Origin: NIC37A-2 sp050289625
GTDB taxonomy: Bacteria; Myxococcota_A; Polyangia; Polyangiales; Polyangiaceae
NCBI GenBank assembly: GCA_050289625.1
Contig: JBNKGC010000006.1
Location: 3,750 to 67,749 of the forward strand
Length of the DNA stretch: 64,000 nucleotides
Reading direction: 5' to 3'
The first letter of the stretch is position 1, and each line of letters starts with the position of its first letter. The notes under the pieces are model-generated. The model had not been told where the DNA came from and made no database searches. It saw only the letters and a program-made list of their open reading frames with translations. The position numbers and the translations under genes are program-made. Of the stretch, positions 35,454 through 44,784 are shown piece by piece.

Positions 35454-36398
35454 TCAGTCGTGGTTCGGCTCCTCGGTGCGGGCGGCAGGTTCGGTGTGGA
35501 TGACGACGTCCACCACGCCGGCGTGCTGCGCCTTCAGCTCGTTGATCACGGCGTGGGTCAGCCGGTGCGCCTCGGCCAGCGTGATGTCCGGGGCCAGCTG
35601 GATGTGGAGGTCGACACACACGCGCTGCGGAGTGCCGCGAGTTCTGATCTTGTGCACGCTCTCGACGCCGTCGACTTCGAGCGCCGTCGCCTCGACTCGG
35701 CGCGGGTCGAGCTGCACGCGGTCGACGAGGTACCCGAGGTTCTCGCGGAGCACCTGGAGGCCGGCTCGAGCGATGAACCCGGCGATCACCAGCCCTGTGA
35801 CAGCGTCCCAGTAGGCGTATCCGGCGCGAAGCAGGACCGTCGTGACGATGACTCCGATGGTGACGAGGCTGTCGGAGAGCGTATGCGCGGCGTCGCTCAA
35901 CAGAAACGGACTGCCGAGCTCGTTGCCTCGTCTCCGTTCGTAACGCGCGACGGCAAGATTGACGACGAGGGTGACCCCGAGCACGACGAAAGCCGCGTTC
36001 CCGGGGTCGGGGGGCGGTGTGTCAGGGGAAGTCAAGCGGAGCAGAGCCGACGAGACGACTTCCCACGCGGTGACGAGCAGCGCTACGCCCACGAAAGCGG
36101 CAGCGACCACTTCGAACTTGTGATGGCCGTAGGGGTGCTTCTCGTCCGCGGGTCGCGCAGCCATCCAAACCCCAGCGAGGCCGATGATGTTGTTCGCGGC
36201 GTCTGTGAGGGAGTGGTACCCGTCCGCTCGGATGGATAGGGTTCCCGTGGCCTGGCCGTACAGAACCTTGGCGAAAGCAACCAGGAGATTGAGCCCGAGT
36301 GTGAGCCAAAGGACGCGTCGCACGGCGACCGCTCGACCCGAACCAGCTCGTGTTGGCGGAACGGCATGGCTCAGCTGCTCTGGTGCGGCCTTCGTCAC
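35454..36398 (-). CDS. Cation diffusion facilitator (CDF) metal transporter
   Basis: CDF proteins export divalent metals such as zinc, cobalt, iron or manganese in exchange for protons. Six membrane spans can be traced. The metal-site helices carry DGYHSLTDAANN (helix 2) and LSDAAHTLSDSL (helix 5), and ERRRGNELGSPFLL is the family's linker before helix 5. The C-terminal domain (from ~220) has DGVESVHKIRTR, HIQLAPDITLAEAH and a histidine-rich end typical of the cytoplasmic metal-sensing domain. The GTG start is chosen because GGAG lies 10 nt upstream. The HxxxD/DxxxD arrangement suggests zinc or iron, but selectivity cannot be set. Confidence 0.92.
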   Translation of the reverse strand: MTKAAPEQLSHAVPPTRAGSGRAVAVRRVLWLTLGLNLLVAFAKVLYGQATGTLSIRADGYHSLTDAANNIIGLAGVWMAARPADEKHPYGHHKFEVVAAAFVGVALLVTAWEVVSSALLRLTSPDTPPPDPGNAAFVVLGVTLVVNLAVARYERRRGNELGSPFLLSDAAHTLSDSLVTIGVIVTTVLLRAGYAYWDAVTGLVIAGFIARAGLQVLRENLGYLVDRVQLDPRRVEATALEVDGVESVHKIRTRGTPQRVCVDLHIQLAPDITLAEAHRLTHAVINELKAQHAGVVDVVIHTEPAARTEEPNHD

Positions 36399-36764
36399 CG
36401 GGTTGCTTCTCCGGGGTGGGCTTTCCCAGCAGAGCAAAAGCGCTGCACGACGGAAACTCCGGGGTACGAGTGTTCAGAGCTCCGGGCAGAGTCCACCCGC
36501 CGTAGGCAGAAACGGTGCAGGGTCATCAACGCGAGTGGTTCCCGCTGCAATGTGACCGCATGGGTGACGAAGAGTCCAGGCTTCGTGCGTCCTATCACGC
36601 GGTGGTGGAGGACATGTCCGAGCCGGACCGCGAGTTGAATTCGCCGGCCCGACCGAGGTCGCTTCCGAATTTCTCCGTTGGGACGCCGACTGCGTTCGAG
36701 AACATGGTCAGCCGGACGTTGCGGACTTTTCCGCTGGGCGGCTCCGTGTCGGAGGGAAACTTAC
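36399..36764. other. 366-bp divergent intergenic region
   Basis: It separates the CDF transporter (minus) and the CNNM transporter (plus), so it holds promoters for both. It contains copy D of the dispersed repeat (36521-36540) and a GGAGG ribosome binding site at 36751-36755 for the plus gene. I see no other convincing gene. Confidence 0.5.
36521..36540 (+). repeat. Dispersed 18-nt sequence, copy D (most diverged)
   Basis: The plus strand holds GTCATCAACGCGAGTGGT, matching copies A and C at 16 of 18 positions, and the next bases (TCCCGCTG) recall TCGCGCTG after copy C. It lies in the divergent promoter region of two metal transporters. Confidence 0.4.
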
Positions 36765-38195
36765 ATGGCGGGTCTTGTCGTGACGGCTCGCACTGCGAGT
36801 CGAAACGAGTATCATCCTGCGGCGCCCAGGGGCTTTCCCGAACTTGCATCCGTCCGATCGGTTCGTAAGCCGCTCGCTATGGTTGCCCTCGTCGTTGCCG
36901 CACTTTCGGCCCTGTGCATCTCGTTCCTGTGCTCGTTGGCCGAGGCGTCTCTGTTGTCGGTGCGACCTGCACAGGTTCAGGCTCTCGGTGAGTCCCGCGC
37001 GGGTCGACTACTCGGCAAATTCAAGCGCGAAATCGACGAACCGATTTCGGCGATCCTCATCCTGAACACCACGGCTCACACCATCGGTGCCGCCGTAGCG
37101 GGGGCTAGCTACGTTGCGGTGTTCGGAGAATCCAGCCTCTGGGTGTTCTCACTCGTGTTCACGGTTCTCGTACTCATTTTCAGCGAGATCGTACCGAAGA
37201 CTTTGGGGGTCGCGAAGACGGGTTCCGTCATCGTGCCGGTGGTGTACGGGGTGCAAGCGGCCGTCGGCTTCTTCCGTCCGCTGATCTGGCTGATGCGGCT
37301 GATTCCGGGAGTGCGACGCGACGAAGACGCGCCGGTGACGTCTCTCGAAGAGATCCGCCTGCTGGCGGCGCTCGGAAGAACCGAGGGAGCGGTGGCCAAA
37401 CGCACCGCCGACATGATCGAGGGCGCCGCACGGCTCCGCGAGCTGACTGCGTACGACGTGATGGTGCCTCGCACGGTGGTCACCTTCCTGTCAGCCGAGA
37501 GCAGTCTGGAAGAGAACCTGCGGGTCGTGCGAACCTCGGGCTACAGCCGTTTTCCGTACAGCAAGGAAGGATCGATTGATCGCGTCGAAGGAATCGTCCT
37601 CGCTCGCGATCTCATCTTCTCGGCCTACGACGCTCGCGGTCAGTCGCTGCGGACTCCGACGCCCGTGGAATCCCTGGTGCGAACGGTGCCGTTCGTTCCC
37701 GCAGCCATGCCCCTGGAAGAACTCTTGAAGCTGTTTCAGGAGCAACGGAGCCACATGGTCATCGTGGTGGACGAGTTTGGCGGTACCGAGGGCATCGTCA
37801 CGCTCGAAGACGTTCTCGAGGAGATCGTCGGTGAGATTGAGGACGAAAGCGACCGGGTGCACCCCTTCATCGTGCGGCGCGCCGACGGAAGCCTGTCATG
37901 CCGTGCGTTGGCGGAGATGCGGAAGGTGTTTGAAGTCTTGGACATCGACGTCGACGCCGAATCGGTGAGCCTGGGCGGGTTCATGGCCGAGAAGCTCGGG
38001 CGCATTCCCGAAGTCGGCGACGAGGTTTGCGTTGCCGGATACTGCTTTCGGGTGTTGCACTCGTCGGCGCGCCGAGCCGAGCAAGTGTCGATTGAGCCCG
38101 TGGAGGAGCCAGAGGACGCTCGAGGGGCAACGGACCCCTATGCGGTACACCCGTCGAGAGCTCCCGATTCGGGGCGAAAGTCGCAACGAGAGTGA
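36765..38195 (+). CDS. CNNM/CorC (HlyC-type) CBS-domain transporter
   Basis: An ATG nine bases after GGAGG gives 476 residues. Four membrane segments form a DUF21 domain with ISAILILNTTAHTIGAAVAG and FSEIVPKTLGVAKTG as signatures. A CBS pair follows (about residues 225-345): AYDVMVPRTVVTFL and HMVIVVDEFGGTEGIVTLEDVLEEIVGEI. The last ~90 residues are the CorC/HlyC transporter-associated domain. These proteins take part in magnesium and cobalt efflux or resistance. Start alternatives include a later ATG (36879) right before the first membrane helix, which lacks a ribosome binding site. The long hydrophilic N-terminus is unusual. It is divergent from the CDF exporter, another metal transporter. 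Confidence 0.92.
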   Translation: MAGLVVTARTASRNEYHPAAPRGFPELASVRSVRKPLAMVALVVAALSALCISFLCSLAEASLLSVRPAQVQALGESRAGRLLGKFKREIDEPISAILILNTTAHTIGAAVAGASYVAVFGESSLWVFSLVFTVLVLIFSEIVPKTLGVAKTGSVIVPVVYGVQAAVGFFRPLIWLMRLIPGVRRDEDAPVTSLEEIRLLAALGRTEGAVAKRTADMIEGAARLRELTAYDVMVPRTVVTFLSAESSLEENLRVVRTSGYSRFPYSKEGSIDRVEGIVLARDLIFSAYDARGQSLRTPTPVESLVRTVPFVPAAMPLEELLKLFQEQRSHMVIVVDEFGGTEGIVTLEDVLEEIVGEIEDESDRVHPFIVRRADGSLSCRALAEMRKVFEVLDIDVDAESVSLGGFMAEKLGRIPEVGDEVCVAGYCFRVLHSSARRAEQVSIEPVEEPEDARGATDPYAVHPSRAPDSGRKSQRE

Positions 38196-38756
38196 GGCTT
38201 TTCGGTCGCCGCGTCGCAGTGCTCGACTCGGCGCGGTCCGTGGCATGGGCGGTGGCGCAGTGCAGAGCCCCGCGCGAACACGTTCCCCTGGATTGGGGGA
38301 TGCGTGGGGGAGGGGAACGTGTCCGGGGCAAGGAAGCGGACCGCTGGTCTCGAGCGGTTCATTCAGAGCGCGTTCGACAGGGGGGAGCCTGCGAGCACCT
38401 GGAGAGTGCGGACGTCGGGAGCGGTCCTTGATCGGAAACGTGGCCCGGCGCTGGATTTGTCGGAGTTTCAGTGGGTGTTTGACGCAGCGAGTGTGACAAG
38501 CCGGCCCAGGCGACGGTGACGTCGCCAACCCGGGCCCGAGAGGAGTCGACCGACAGGCCGAGCGGGAGCTGGCTCTTCGCCCGGTGCCGCGGGTGCGACG
38601 CCTCTGCCGGGGTGTTGGTCGACGACCCGGCGGAGGCTGATGACGCTGCCCAGCAGGCGTGCTCGTCGAGATCCTCGAGTCGGCGCGCAGCGTTCCGTAC
38701 TTCGGCACGCTGCGCACCTGCATGCGTCGTGGTGGCCGTCGTCGGGCCGGGCGGGA
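38196..38756. other. 561-bp stretch without a gene
   Basis: It lies between the ends of two convergent genes. No frame has a recognisable family or a ribosome binding site. It includes a long inverted repeat at 38278-38322. Confidence 0.5.
38278..38322. repeat. 12-bp inverted repeat downstream of the CNNM gene
   Basis: ACACGTTCCCCT and AGGGGAACGTGT pair perfectly around a 21-nt G-rich loop. It lies 82 nt past the CNNM stop. It has no U tail and is not a typical terminator; it may be a transcript-end stabiliser or a protein site. Confidence 0.6.
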
Positions 38757-39158
38757 TCAGGCCCGCTCGGCCCGCGCGAGAGGGCCTGAGTCGAAGCCCT
38801 GCTCGGCGAGCCAGTCCTTGGCCCGTGCCATGTCGCTGAAGAGCTCCGTGTTCCACGGACCGCCGGCGAGCTGGTACATCCGGCCCAAGCCAAAAATCAC
38901 TGCCTTTTTGACGACGATGGCCATGCGCATGTCGGGATTTCGTTTGGCGGCTTGGAAGTCGGCGCGCGCCAAGTGCCAGACGCCCCGGGCGGTCATCCTC
39001 ATTTTGATGACGTCCAACATGTCAATCACGACGTATTTGGCGGTGTTGAACAGCGGGTCGCCGTGCAGGTTCGCCTGCGCGCCGTGCACTTCTTCATCGG
39101 TGATCTCACCTGAGAACACCACGACGATTCCATTGGTTTCGTGAAGGAACTCGTGCAT
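38757..39158 (-). CDS. SpoIIAA/STAS-like protein
   Basis: The 133-residue protein has the alternating beta-alpha pattern of the STAS superfamily: IVVVFSGEITDEEVHGAQ at the start, TAKYVVIDMLDVIKMRM, MRMAIVVKKAVIFGLGRMY, then ELFSDMARAKDWLAEQ, which closely matches the SpoIIAA-like family (Pfam PF11964). Members bind partner proteins or lipids. No conserved phosphorylation serine can be pointed out. It is alone between gene-free stretches. Confidence 0.8.
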   Translation of the reverse strand: MHEFLHETNGIVVVFSGEITDEEVHGAQANLHGDPLFNTAKYVVIDMLDVIKMRMTARGVWHLARADFQAAKRNPDMRMAIVVKKAVIFGLGRMYQLAGGPWNTELFSDMARAKDWLAEQGFDSGPLARAERA

Positions 39159-39526
39159 CGGTCGACTCGTGGCTCGACTTCGCCCGATCCCAAGGGGGAG
39201 TCAAGTCACTGCTGCTGGAGGGCACACCGTGCCCGAAACACGTGCGCCCAAGAGTTTGGGATCACCGCCGCCATCCAGGGCGAGCTTCCGAGATTTCATC
39301 TGGTAGGGGAGTACTCGGAGGCCGACGGTCGGTTCGGTCACCTTCCGCTCCGGCCTTCGAGAGTGCGCCCGATCGCGTCAGCACCAACTGTGGCGTTCCT
39401 TTTTGGTTGGAAAGACACGGACGGCACGCGTCATGGTGCAAGAAGCTGACGGGAGCAGGTTATGCGCATCGAGGGGCACCCACGCCTGCTAGAGCACCTC
39501 CTTGCGACCTCCGCTAAAATTCGAGG
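39159..39526. other. 368-bp divergent intergenic region
   Basis: Between a minus-strand STAS-like gene and a plus-strand lipoprotein. Apart from promoter space I see nothing; the open frames look random, without a ribosome binding site. Confidence 0.45.
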
Positions 39527-40675
39527 ATGCCGGTCCGGGGGGGATTGCTGCTAACCGTCGGTTTCGTGGCGGTCTCGGGACTCAGCGCGGGTGGGTGTGC
39601 GGGTGGTCAGCGTCAGTCGGCGCTGATGGCGTCAGACGACGCCGTCGTGGCATCCACCGTCGAGGCTCGTCTCGAGAACGTCGAGCTCGCACGATTCGCT
39701 TCCTCGGAGATCGAGGTCGCGGCTGATCGAATTCGGGACCTTTCCGAAGACGCCTCGGTTCGAACCGATGCGCTGCTTTGGAAGTTGAACGGGATCTCCC
39801 GGGTGCAGACGGCCGCGCTGGGACCCGATCCGTACGTCAACGTGATCGATCTTTGGGTGCTCCTGCTTCAGATGCGCGAGTTCTTCGAAGAGGGCGCGGG
39901 GCGCGAGGCATTCGGGGAGTACGCCCACGTGGCCGCTGCGGCAACCGAGCAGATACTCGAACGAAGCCAGGGCGCGCTCGACCGCATGACGAAATATGGG
40001 GGCCAAGCCGCGGCTCCGGACGTAGAGCGTTGGGCTCAAGAGCATCCCATCCAGGGGTTCGAGTTCCAACGAGAGAGTGTTCCTGTCCAGTTCGCGAGCA
40101 CGTTGCGCGGCGAGGAAGAGGGGGGACTCGGGGCGCTCTACGACACGCAGGCGAGCCTGAGTCGCCTCGAGTATCGCGTAGCGCTGATGAACGAGTGGGT
40201 TCCGAAGATCGCCCAGTGGTCAGCCGAGCTCGCGGCTACCGATCTGCTCGAGCTCGAGCAAATCGACACGACTCTGTCCAATGCCAACGGGCTCATGACC
40301 GGAATGCCCGAGCTGGTCGCGAGCGAGCGTCAGGCCGTCATCGAGGACATCCAAACGCTGGTAGAAGAGCAGCGGGCGATTGTGTTCGATACCGTTGCCA
40401 GGGAGCGAAACCTGCTCGTCGATACCATCGATCGGCAGAGGCAGTTGGCCTTGCAGGACGTAAATGGCTTGGTGGCGTCGCAGGGCAGGGACCTCGTCGA
40501 CTTCGTGCTGTGGCGGATCGCGCAGATCGTGTTGGGCCTACTTCTGGTCGTGGCAGCCGCATGGGGCTATCGCCGGCATCGTCAGAGGCGAACAGAGCCG
40601 TCCCACCCGCTACGCCGCTCGACGGATCGACCCCGACGTCGAGCAACCGACTTCGAGCCGGGGCATGCGCACTGA
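39527..40675 (+). CDS. Lipoprotein-like coiled-coil protein with C-terminal membrane span
   Basis: The 382-residue protein has a signal sequence with lipobox SAGGC (Cys24). The middle is mainly helical with coiled-coil character (for example VEARLENVELARFASSEIEV, and a stretch with ERQAVIEDIQTLVEEQRAIV, repeated hydrophobics and many Glu/Arg). A membrane span lies at about residues 330-350 (IAQIVLGLLLVVAAAWGY), then a short basic tail. This outer-anchor plus inner-membrane layout could span the periplasm. The look recalls chemotaxis-type helical bundles but without a signalling tip. Function unknown. Confidence 0.75.
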   Translation: MPVRGGLLLTVGFVAVSGLSAGGCAGGQRQSALMASDDAVVASTVEARLENVELARFASSEIEVAADRIRDLSEDASVRTDALLWKLNGISRVQTAALGPDPYVNVIDLWVLLLQMREFFEEGAGREAFGEYAHVAAAATEQILERSQGALDRMTKYGGQAAAPDVERWAQEHPIQGFEFQRESVPVQFASTLRGEEEGGLGALYDTQASLSRLEYRVALMNEWVPKIAQWSAELAATDLLELEQIDTTLSNANGLMTGMPELVASERQAVIEDIQTLVEEQRAIVFDTVARERNLLVDTIDRQRQLALQDVNGLVASQGRDLVDFVLWRIAQIVLGLLLVVAAAWGYRRHRQRRTEPSHPLRRSTDRPRRRATDFEPGHAH

Positions 40676-40769
40676 ACCGTGCCCCTCGCGGCCGCACTCG
40701 TCCATAGGTGTCAGGGCGCAGCCTTCGTCCTCAACGGCGGTTGCGCACTCGCGTTTCCTTCGAGCGCGG

Positions 40770-41747
40770 TCAGTCGAAGGCGAGACCGATCGAGATTCGC
40801 CCTTCGATGGACCAGGGATACAGAAGGCCGTTCAGGTCGACCGGCTCCTCACTGGTTCTGATTTCAAACGCCTCGCAGTCGGTTTCGTTGACGTTGACGC
40901 ACCGTTCGTTCTCGCTCAAGGAGCGGCCGATGCCGATCCCGCCGCCGAGGGCGAGGGGACCCACGAGCTTGTTCATCGAGCCGAGCATCACGACGAAACT
41001 GGTGTCGCTGCGTGTCGCCTCATCGGGAGCGATGTCGTCCCCGCGAAAGCCCGTGTACCGGATGGCCTCGTGGCGAAAGTACGTCCTGAGGACGTAGCCC
41101 CGCCAAGGCGTGCCGCTGAGCCAGAAGGACGGGCCGATGGAAATGGCACCCATGGAGCCGACCAAGTCCGATGCTTGTTCGAGGTCCTTGGTCGGGAAAA
41201 TCGGCGCCGACTCACTCATGACGAAGGACGGGACCATCTCGACGGTGAGAAACTTCCAGATCTGAACTTCGAGCTCGAGTCCGAGCTGCGCGCTGAAGAG
41301 CCAATTGAGGGGGTCGACCCGCACGGAAAATGCGGGAAATTCAGGGGCGTTGTTGGCCTCGTAGCCGGGCGGTGGCTGGTTTCCTGCGTACTGGGGTTGC
41401 TGGGCGCCGTAGGCCGGTTGGGCTGCTCCGTACGCGGGCTGCTGGCCGTACGCGGGCTGCTGGCCGTAGCCCGTTGCGGGTGGGTAGCCGCCTGATGGGG
41501 CTTGGGCAGGTGCCTGCGCGGGCGGCGCTTGGGCTGGAGGAGGATAGGCCGGATATTGTTGGGTGGGCGGGGGCTGGGGCGCAGGGCTCGGAGGTGGAAC
41601 CTCTGGCGGGGGAGCCGGCGCAGGTGTCGGTTCGACCGGCGGATAGACCGCTTGAGCTCGGCAGAGCGACGGGACCGCGGCCACCGCAGCAAAGGCAAGC
41701 GCGGAAACAGCGGCTGCTCGGGAAAAGTCAGGTCCAAGGCGAGGCAT
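40770..41747 (-). CDS. Secreted outer-membrane-type protein with Pro/Gln/Tyr-rich linker
   Basis: The 325-residue protein begins MPRLGPDFSRAAAVSALAFAAVAAVPSLCRAQA, a signal peptide ending at AQA. A low-complexity linker follows, rich in P, A, Q, Y and G (GYGQQPAYGQQPAYGAAQPA). From about residue 140 on there are alternating beta strands with aromatic ends (FSVRVDPLNWLFSAQLGLELEVQIWKF, then GPSFWLSGTPWRGYVL) and a final ...EGRISIGLAFD ending in an aromatic followed by an acidic residue, suggesting an outer-membrane beta barrel. The function is not recognised. Confidence 0.75.
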   Translation of the reverse strand: MPRLGPDFSRAAAVSALAFAAVAAVPSLCRAQAVYPPVEPTPAPAPPPEVPPPSPAPQPPPTQQYPAYPPPAQAPPAQAPAQAPSGGYPPATGYGQQPAYGQQPAYGAAQPAYGAQQPQYAGNQPPPGYEANNAPEFPAFSVRVDPLNWLFSAQLGLELEVQIWKFLTVEMVPSFVMSESAPIFPTKDLEQASDLVGSMGAISIGPSFWLSGTPWRGYVLRTYFRHEAIRYTGFRGDDIAPDEATRSDTSFVVMLGSMNKLVGPLALGGGIGIGRSLSENERCVNVNETDCEAFEIRTSEEPVDLNGLLYPWSIEGRISIGLAFD

Positions 41748-41817
41748 TGGTCGAAAGCATAGCGCTGGGGTGGGTACCGCAAGTGCTAAATTTGTGACGA
41801 CCCGACGGGGAGGGACC

Positions 41818-42819
41818 ATGGACGATGCCTTCATCGCTGGCCTGCCGAAGGCCGAGCTGCACGTGCACGTCGAGGGCACACTCGAGCCGGAGTTGATGTT
41901 CGAGTTGGCCGAGCGGAACGGCCTTGCGCTGCCATTTCGCTCCCCAAGCGAGGCGCGGGCGGCCTATGCGTTCACGAACCTCGGCTCTTTCCTCGATGTC
42001 TACTACCTCGCGACGCGGGTCCTCCGGACCGAGCGCGACTTCTACGACATGACGCGAGCGTACCTCAGACGCGCTCACACCGACGGGGTTCGTCATGTGG
42101 AGATCTTCTTCGATCCTCAATCCCACACGCGTCGAGGGGTCCCCCTCGACGCAGTGGTCGGCGGACTCTCGAGCGCACTCGACGAAGGCCCGCGTGACTT
42201 CGGAATGACGACGGGCCTCATCGCTTGCTTCCTGCGCGATCTGGGCGGGGAGGAAGCTCTCGCCACATGGGAGGAGCTCAGGCCTTTTCGTGATCGGCTG
42301 CTGGGAGTGGGCCTCGATTCGGCGGAGCGAGATCACCCTCCCGACGCGTTCCGGCGCGTGTTCCGCGAGGCGACGACGGCGGGCCTCCGACGCGTGGCAC
42401 ACGCGGGCGAAGAGGGGCCGCCCGACTACATCTGGGAATCCCTCGAGGTCTTGGGTGCCGAGAGGATCGATCATGGAGTGCGGGCGGAAGAAGATCCGGT
42501 GTTGATGGACGTTCTCCGGGAGCGCCAGATCCCTCTGACGGTCTGCCCGCTGTCGAACGTGGAGCTGGGAGTCTTCGACTCACTCGAAAACCACAACCTC
42601 GGTCACCTTCTGGGCGCGGGCCTCAGGGTGACCATCAATTCGGACGACCCCGCCTATTTTGGAGGCTACATCGCGGACAACTATCGGCGGAGCGCCCGCG
42701 CTTTGCATCTCGACCGAGACGTGCTCGTTCGCTGCGCACGCAACTCGATCGAGGGGGCCTTCGTCGAGGAACCGAGGCGTTGCGACCTGTTGGCGGAGCT
42801 GGAGCGATTCGTCGCGTGA
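41818..42819 (+). CDS. Adenosine/adenine deaminase
   Basis: Purine deaminase of the amidohydrolase superfamily, converting adenine (or adenosine) to hypoxanthine (or inosine). Metal ligands His15 and His17 lie in LPKAELHVHVEG. RVAHAGEEGPPDYIWE (about 191-206) and ERIDHGVRA hold further active-site residues; INSDDPAYFG near residue 277 has the catalytic aspartates. The shape of the first motif and the PPDYIWE loop are closer to the adenine-deaminase-type subfamily than to classic adenosine deaminase; I am not certain. At 333 residues the length fits. GGGGAGGGA precedes the ATG. It is divergent from the outer-membrane-type protein. Confidence 0.9.
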   Translation: MDDAFIAGLPKAELHVHVEGTLEPELMFELAERNGLALPFRSPSEARAAYAFTNLGSFLDVYYLATRVLRTERDFYDMTRAYLRRAHTDGVRHVEIFFDPQSHTRRGVPLDAVVGGLSSALDEGPRDFGMTTGLIACFLRDLGGEEALATWEELRPFRDRLLGVGLDSAERDHPPDAFRRVFREATTAGLRRVAHAGEEGPPDYIWESLEVLGAERIDHGVRAEEDPVLMDVLRERQIPLTVCPLSNVELGVFDSLENHNLGHLLGAGLRVTINSDDPAYFGGYIADNYRRSARALHLDRDVLVRCARNSIEGAFVEEPRRCDLLAELERFVA

Positions 42820-42871
42820 CGCTGCAATAGCGACGCCGTGAGTCGCACCTCGAAGAAGGCGTCCCAGTGTG

Positions 42872-44200
42872 TCAGGGGTTCGAGAGCAGAATTTCGATGC
42901 TGCTCTTCTTCGCGACGGCGATGTCGTCCACCCCGTCGTCGTCGAGATCACCGACGGCTACGGCTCGCATCGGCTCGAGCGCGTCGACCCGGTCGAGCCG
43001 AAACTCACCCTCTCCGCGGTTCACGAATACATCGACGTGACCGCCTCGGCCCTCGACGACGACGAGATCGTCCCGGGCGTCGCCGTTGACGTCACCCGTC
43101 GCCAGAGCAACAGGGGTGATCTCTCCGGGGATCTCCAACGTGGTGGCTGGTGATTCGAAGCCGCCATCGCCGTTTCCGAAGTGAAGGGCCACGCTCGACT
43201 TGCGGCCAATGCTGGCTACGTCGTCGTTCTGGTCGCCGTTGAACTCTCCGACGACGAGTCCCGAAAATGGTCCATCCGAATCGGCGGTCGTCGGATCAGC
43301 GACGCTCACGGTGCCGGCCTCGCCCACCTCGAGCGGAAACGCCTTCAGGCCGCTTGGACCACCCACGATGAAGTACTGCTGGGCGTTGCCGTCCAGCGCC
43401 GCCAAAGCCACTCGATTGCCGGCATTCGGATCGACGTCGACGATCAAGCGCTGTGCGGTCCAATCAGCGTCGTTCAGGCCCGACGTGCGCCGCAACCCCT
43501 GTTCCCTCGACGCTCCGAACAGCACTTCCTCGGACGGGTTGGTCCCGAACACGTTGCCGGTGCTCACCTGAACGGGACCCTTACCCAACACGACCACTGG
43601 AGGCAGAGGGCGTAGCGCACCCCCTTCGCCGTCACCAAAGACGACCGCAAGCTCTCCAGAGAGACCCACCGCCACGTCGAGGGCGGAGTCGTTGTCGAGA
43701 AGCCCGAGGGCGATCGTTTGCGCCGAGGAGGGGGTAGTGCGCACTGTCGCCATCTTCCGTGCGGGGAGCCGTCCGCCGTCGTCCGACGGAGGCAGATAGC
43801 CGAGGGTGCCCGCCGAGTCGACGAAGACCAATTCGAGGGGGCCCCCGGTGATGAGGTCGCCGATTGCGAGCGCTCGAATGAAGGTGGTCGGAGATGGAGT
43901 ATGCAGGCTCGAGGTGCTCTCGAAGCAAGCGCCGCGGTCGTTGATCAGCCCGTCGCCACAGCTTGCTTCGGGGGCCCGGGCGCGGCCGACGGCGCGCCGT
44001 TCGGCGGAGCTTTTGTCGGTGAAGTTGGGCGCGTACAGCGGTTGGCCGCCGAGCAACGTCTCCGTTTCGAGAGGAGCCAGCGTTTGAGCTGGAGCCTCAT
44101 CCAGAGCGTTCTGTTGCGCTTCCGCCTCGATCACCGGGGTCTCTCGGTTGCACGCGAGCAACACCGGGAAAGTCACCACAGCAATATGCATCCCCCTCAT
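42872..44200 (-). CDS. FG-GAP/VCBS-repeat lipoprotein
   Basis: The 442-residue protein has a short signal sequence and lipobox LLAC (Cys17). It starts after GAGGG, seven nt upstream of the ATG. The rest contains FG-GAP type repeats with calcium-loop motifs: ALAIGDLITGG, LGLLDNDSALDVAVGL, VVGEFNGDQNDDVASIG, ATGDVNGDARDDLVVVEG and AVGDLDDDGVDDIAV. These form a beta-propeller, usually extracellular and involved in adhesion or binding. A single CGDG motif near residue 80 and acidic DxDxDG loops suggest calcium. Ligand unknown. Confidence 0.87.
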   Translation of the reverse strand: MRGMHIAVVTFPVLLACNRETPVIEAEAQQNALDEAPAQTLAPLETETLLGGQPLYAPNFTDKSSAERRAVGRARAPEASCGDGLINDRGACFESTSSLHTPSPTTFIRALAIGDLITGGPLELVFVDSAGTLGYLPPSDDGGRLPARKMATVRTTPSSAQTIALGLLDNDSALDVAVGLSGELAVVFGDGEGGALRPLPPVVVLGKGPVQVSTGNVFGTNPSEEVLFGASREQGLRRTSGLNDADWTAQRLIVDVDPNAGNRVALAALDGNAQQYFIVGGPSGLKAFPLEVGEAGTVSVADPTTADSDGPFSGLVVGEFNGDQNDDVASIGRKSSVALHFGNGDGGFESPATTLEIPGEITPVALATGDVNGDARDDLVVVEGRGGHVDVFVNRGEGEFRLDRVDALEPMRAVAVGDLDDDGVDDIAVAKKSSIEILLSNP

Positions 44201-44340
44201 TGCGACGCCCTCGCTCCCTCCAGCAGGGTACCGTGCCGTGAACGAGGCGTCGTCGCTCATGCTGGGTGACTCGGGGATGTGCGCCTTCGTCTGAAGGGAC
44301 CCGTTCGGAGTGTTCGATCGGGGCCTTCGTTCGACCCGAA

Positions 44341-44583
44341 TCAGCGGAAGAAGGCGACGTACTGAGGCGAGTAGGAGCTGCCCATCGCCACCGGGTCGAT
44401 GTACGGCGTGACGGAAACGAAACCAGGCTTGTCGGTGAGCTGCTCGAGACCCAGCACGATCGGGTTTGCCTGCTCGTCGCGCTTCAGTTTCCAACCGCCG
44501 CTCGCCCACTCGACGAGCTCGGCGCCAGGTTCCCCGCCGGGTTTTACGCTGCGGCCAAGACGAAAGTAGACGACATTTGCCAT
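44341..44583 (-). CDS. Small protein of unknown function (80 aa)
   Basis: An ATG with a strong GGAGG ribosome binding site (GGAGGAAATCTC before it) opens an 80-residue frame. It holds VVYFRLGRSVKPGGEPGAEL, a tryptophan pair (VEWASGGWKL), and ends at SYSPQYVAFFR. No family match. It might be a small DNA- or ligand-binding protein. An in-frame start 36 codons upstream lacks such a site. Confidence 0.65.
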   Translation of the reverse strand: MANVVYFRLGRSVKPGGEPGAELVEWASGGWKLKRDEQANPIVLGLEQLTDKPGFVSVTPYIDPVAMGSSYSPQYVAFFR

Positions 44584-44723
44584 GAGATTTCCTCCAAGGC
44601 GTGCGACCCGAGTCCGCACGAGAGTTAGCAAGAGAGCTGGGGGCTCGGAACTCCCCTTGCGATGACCGCTTGCGGTGATCGCCGAAAACATGAGAGGCAG
44701 GTGCAGAAGAGTGGCCTGCCGTA

Positions 44724-44761
44724 GCCTTTTCGGTCCTCATCTGGTTCGGGGCCGAAAAGGC
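44724..44761. repeat. 13-bp inverted repeat next to repeat copy B
   Basis: GCCTTTTCGG and CCGAAAAGGC form a perfect 10-bp stem that extends by three more pairs, one of them a G-T wobble, around a 12-nt loop. GGGGCCGAAAAGG of its right arm recurs near repeat copy A (25445-25457, opposite strand). Confidence 0.6.
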
Positions 44762-44766
44762 GGAGG

Positions 44767-44784
44767 GCAATCAACGCAACTGGT
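44767..44784 (+). repeat. Dispersed 18-nt sequence, copy B
   Basis: The plus strand reads GCAATCAACGCAACTGGT, differing by one base from copies A and C. It follows the right arm of the hairpin at 44724-44761 by five bases, similar in order to copy A and its neighbouring CCTTTTCGGCCCC. Confidence 0.5.

Noticed and set aside
36560..36868. Possible small plus-strand protein starting MGDEESRLRAS
   Set aside because: No ribosome binding site, overlaps the start of the CNNM gene, and no recognisable pattern.
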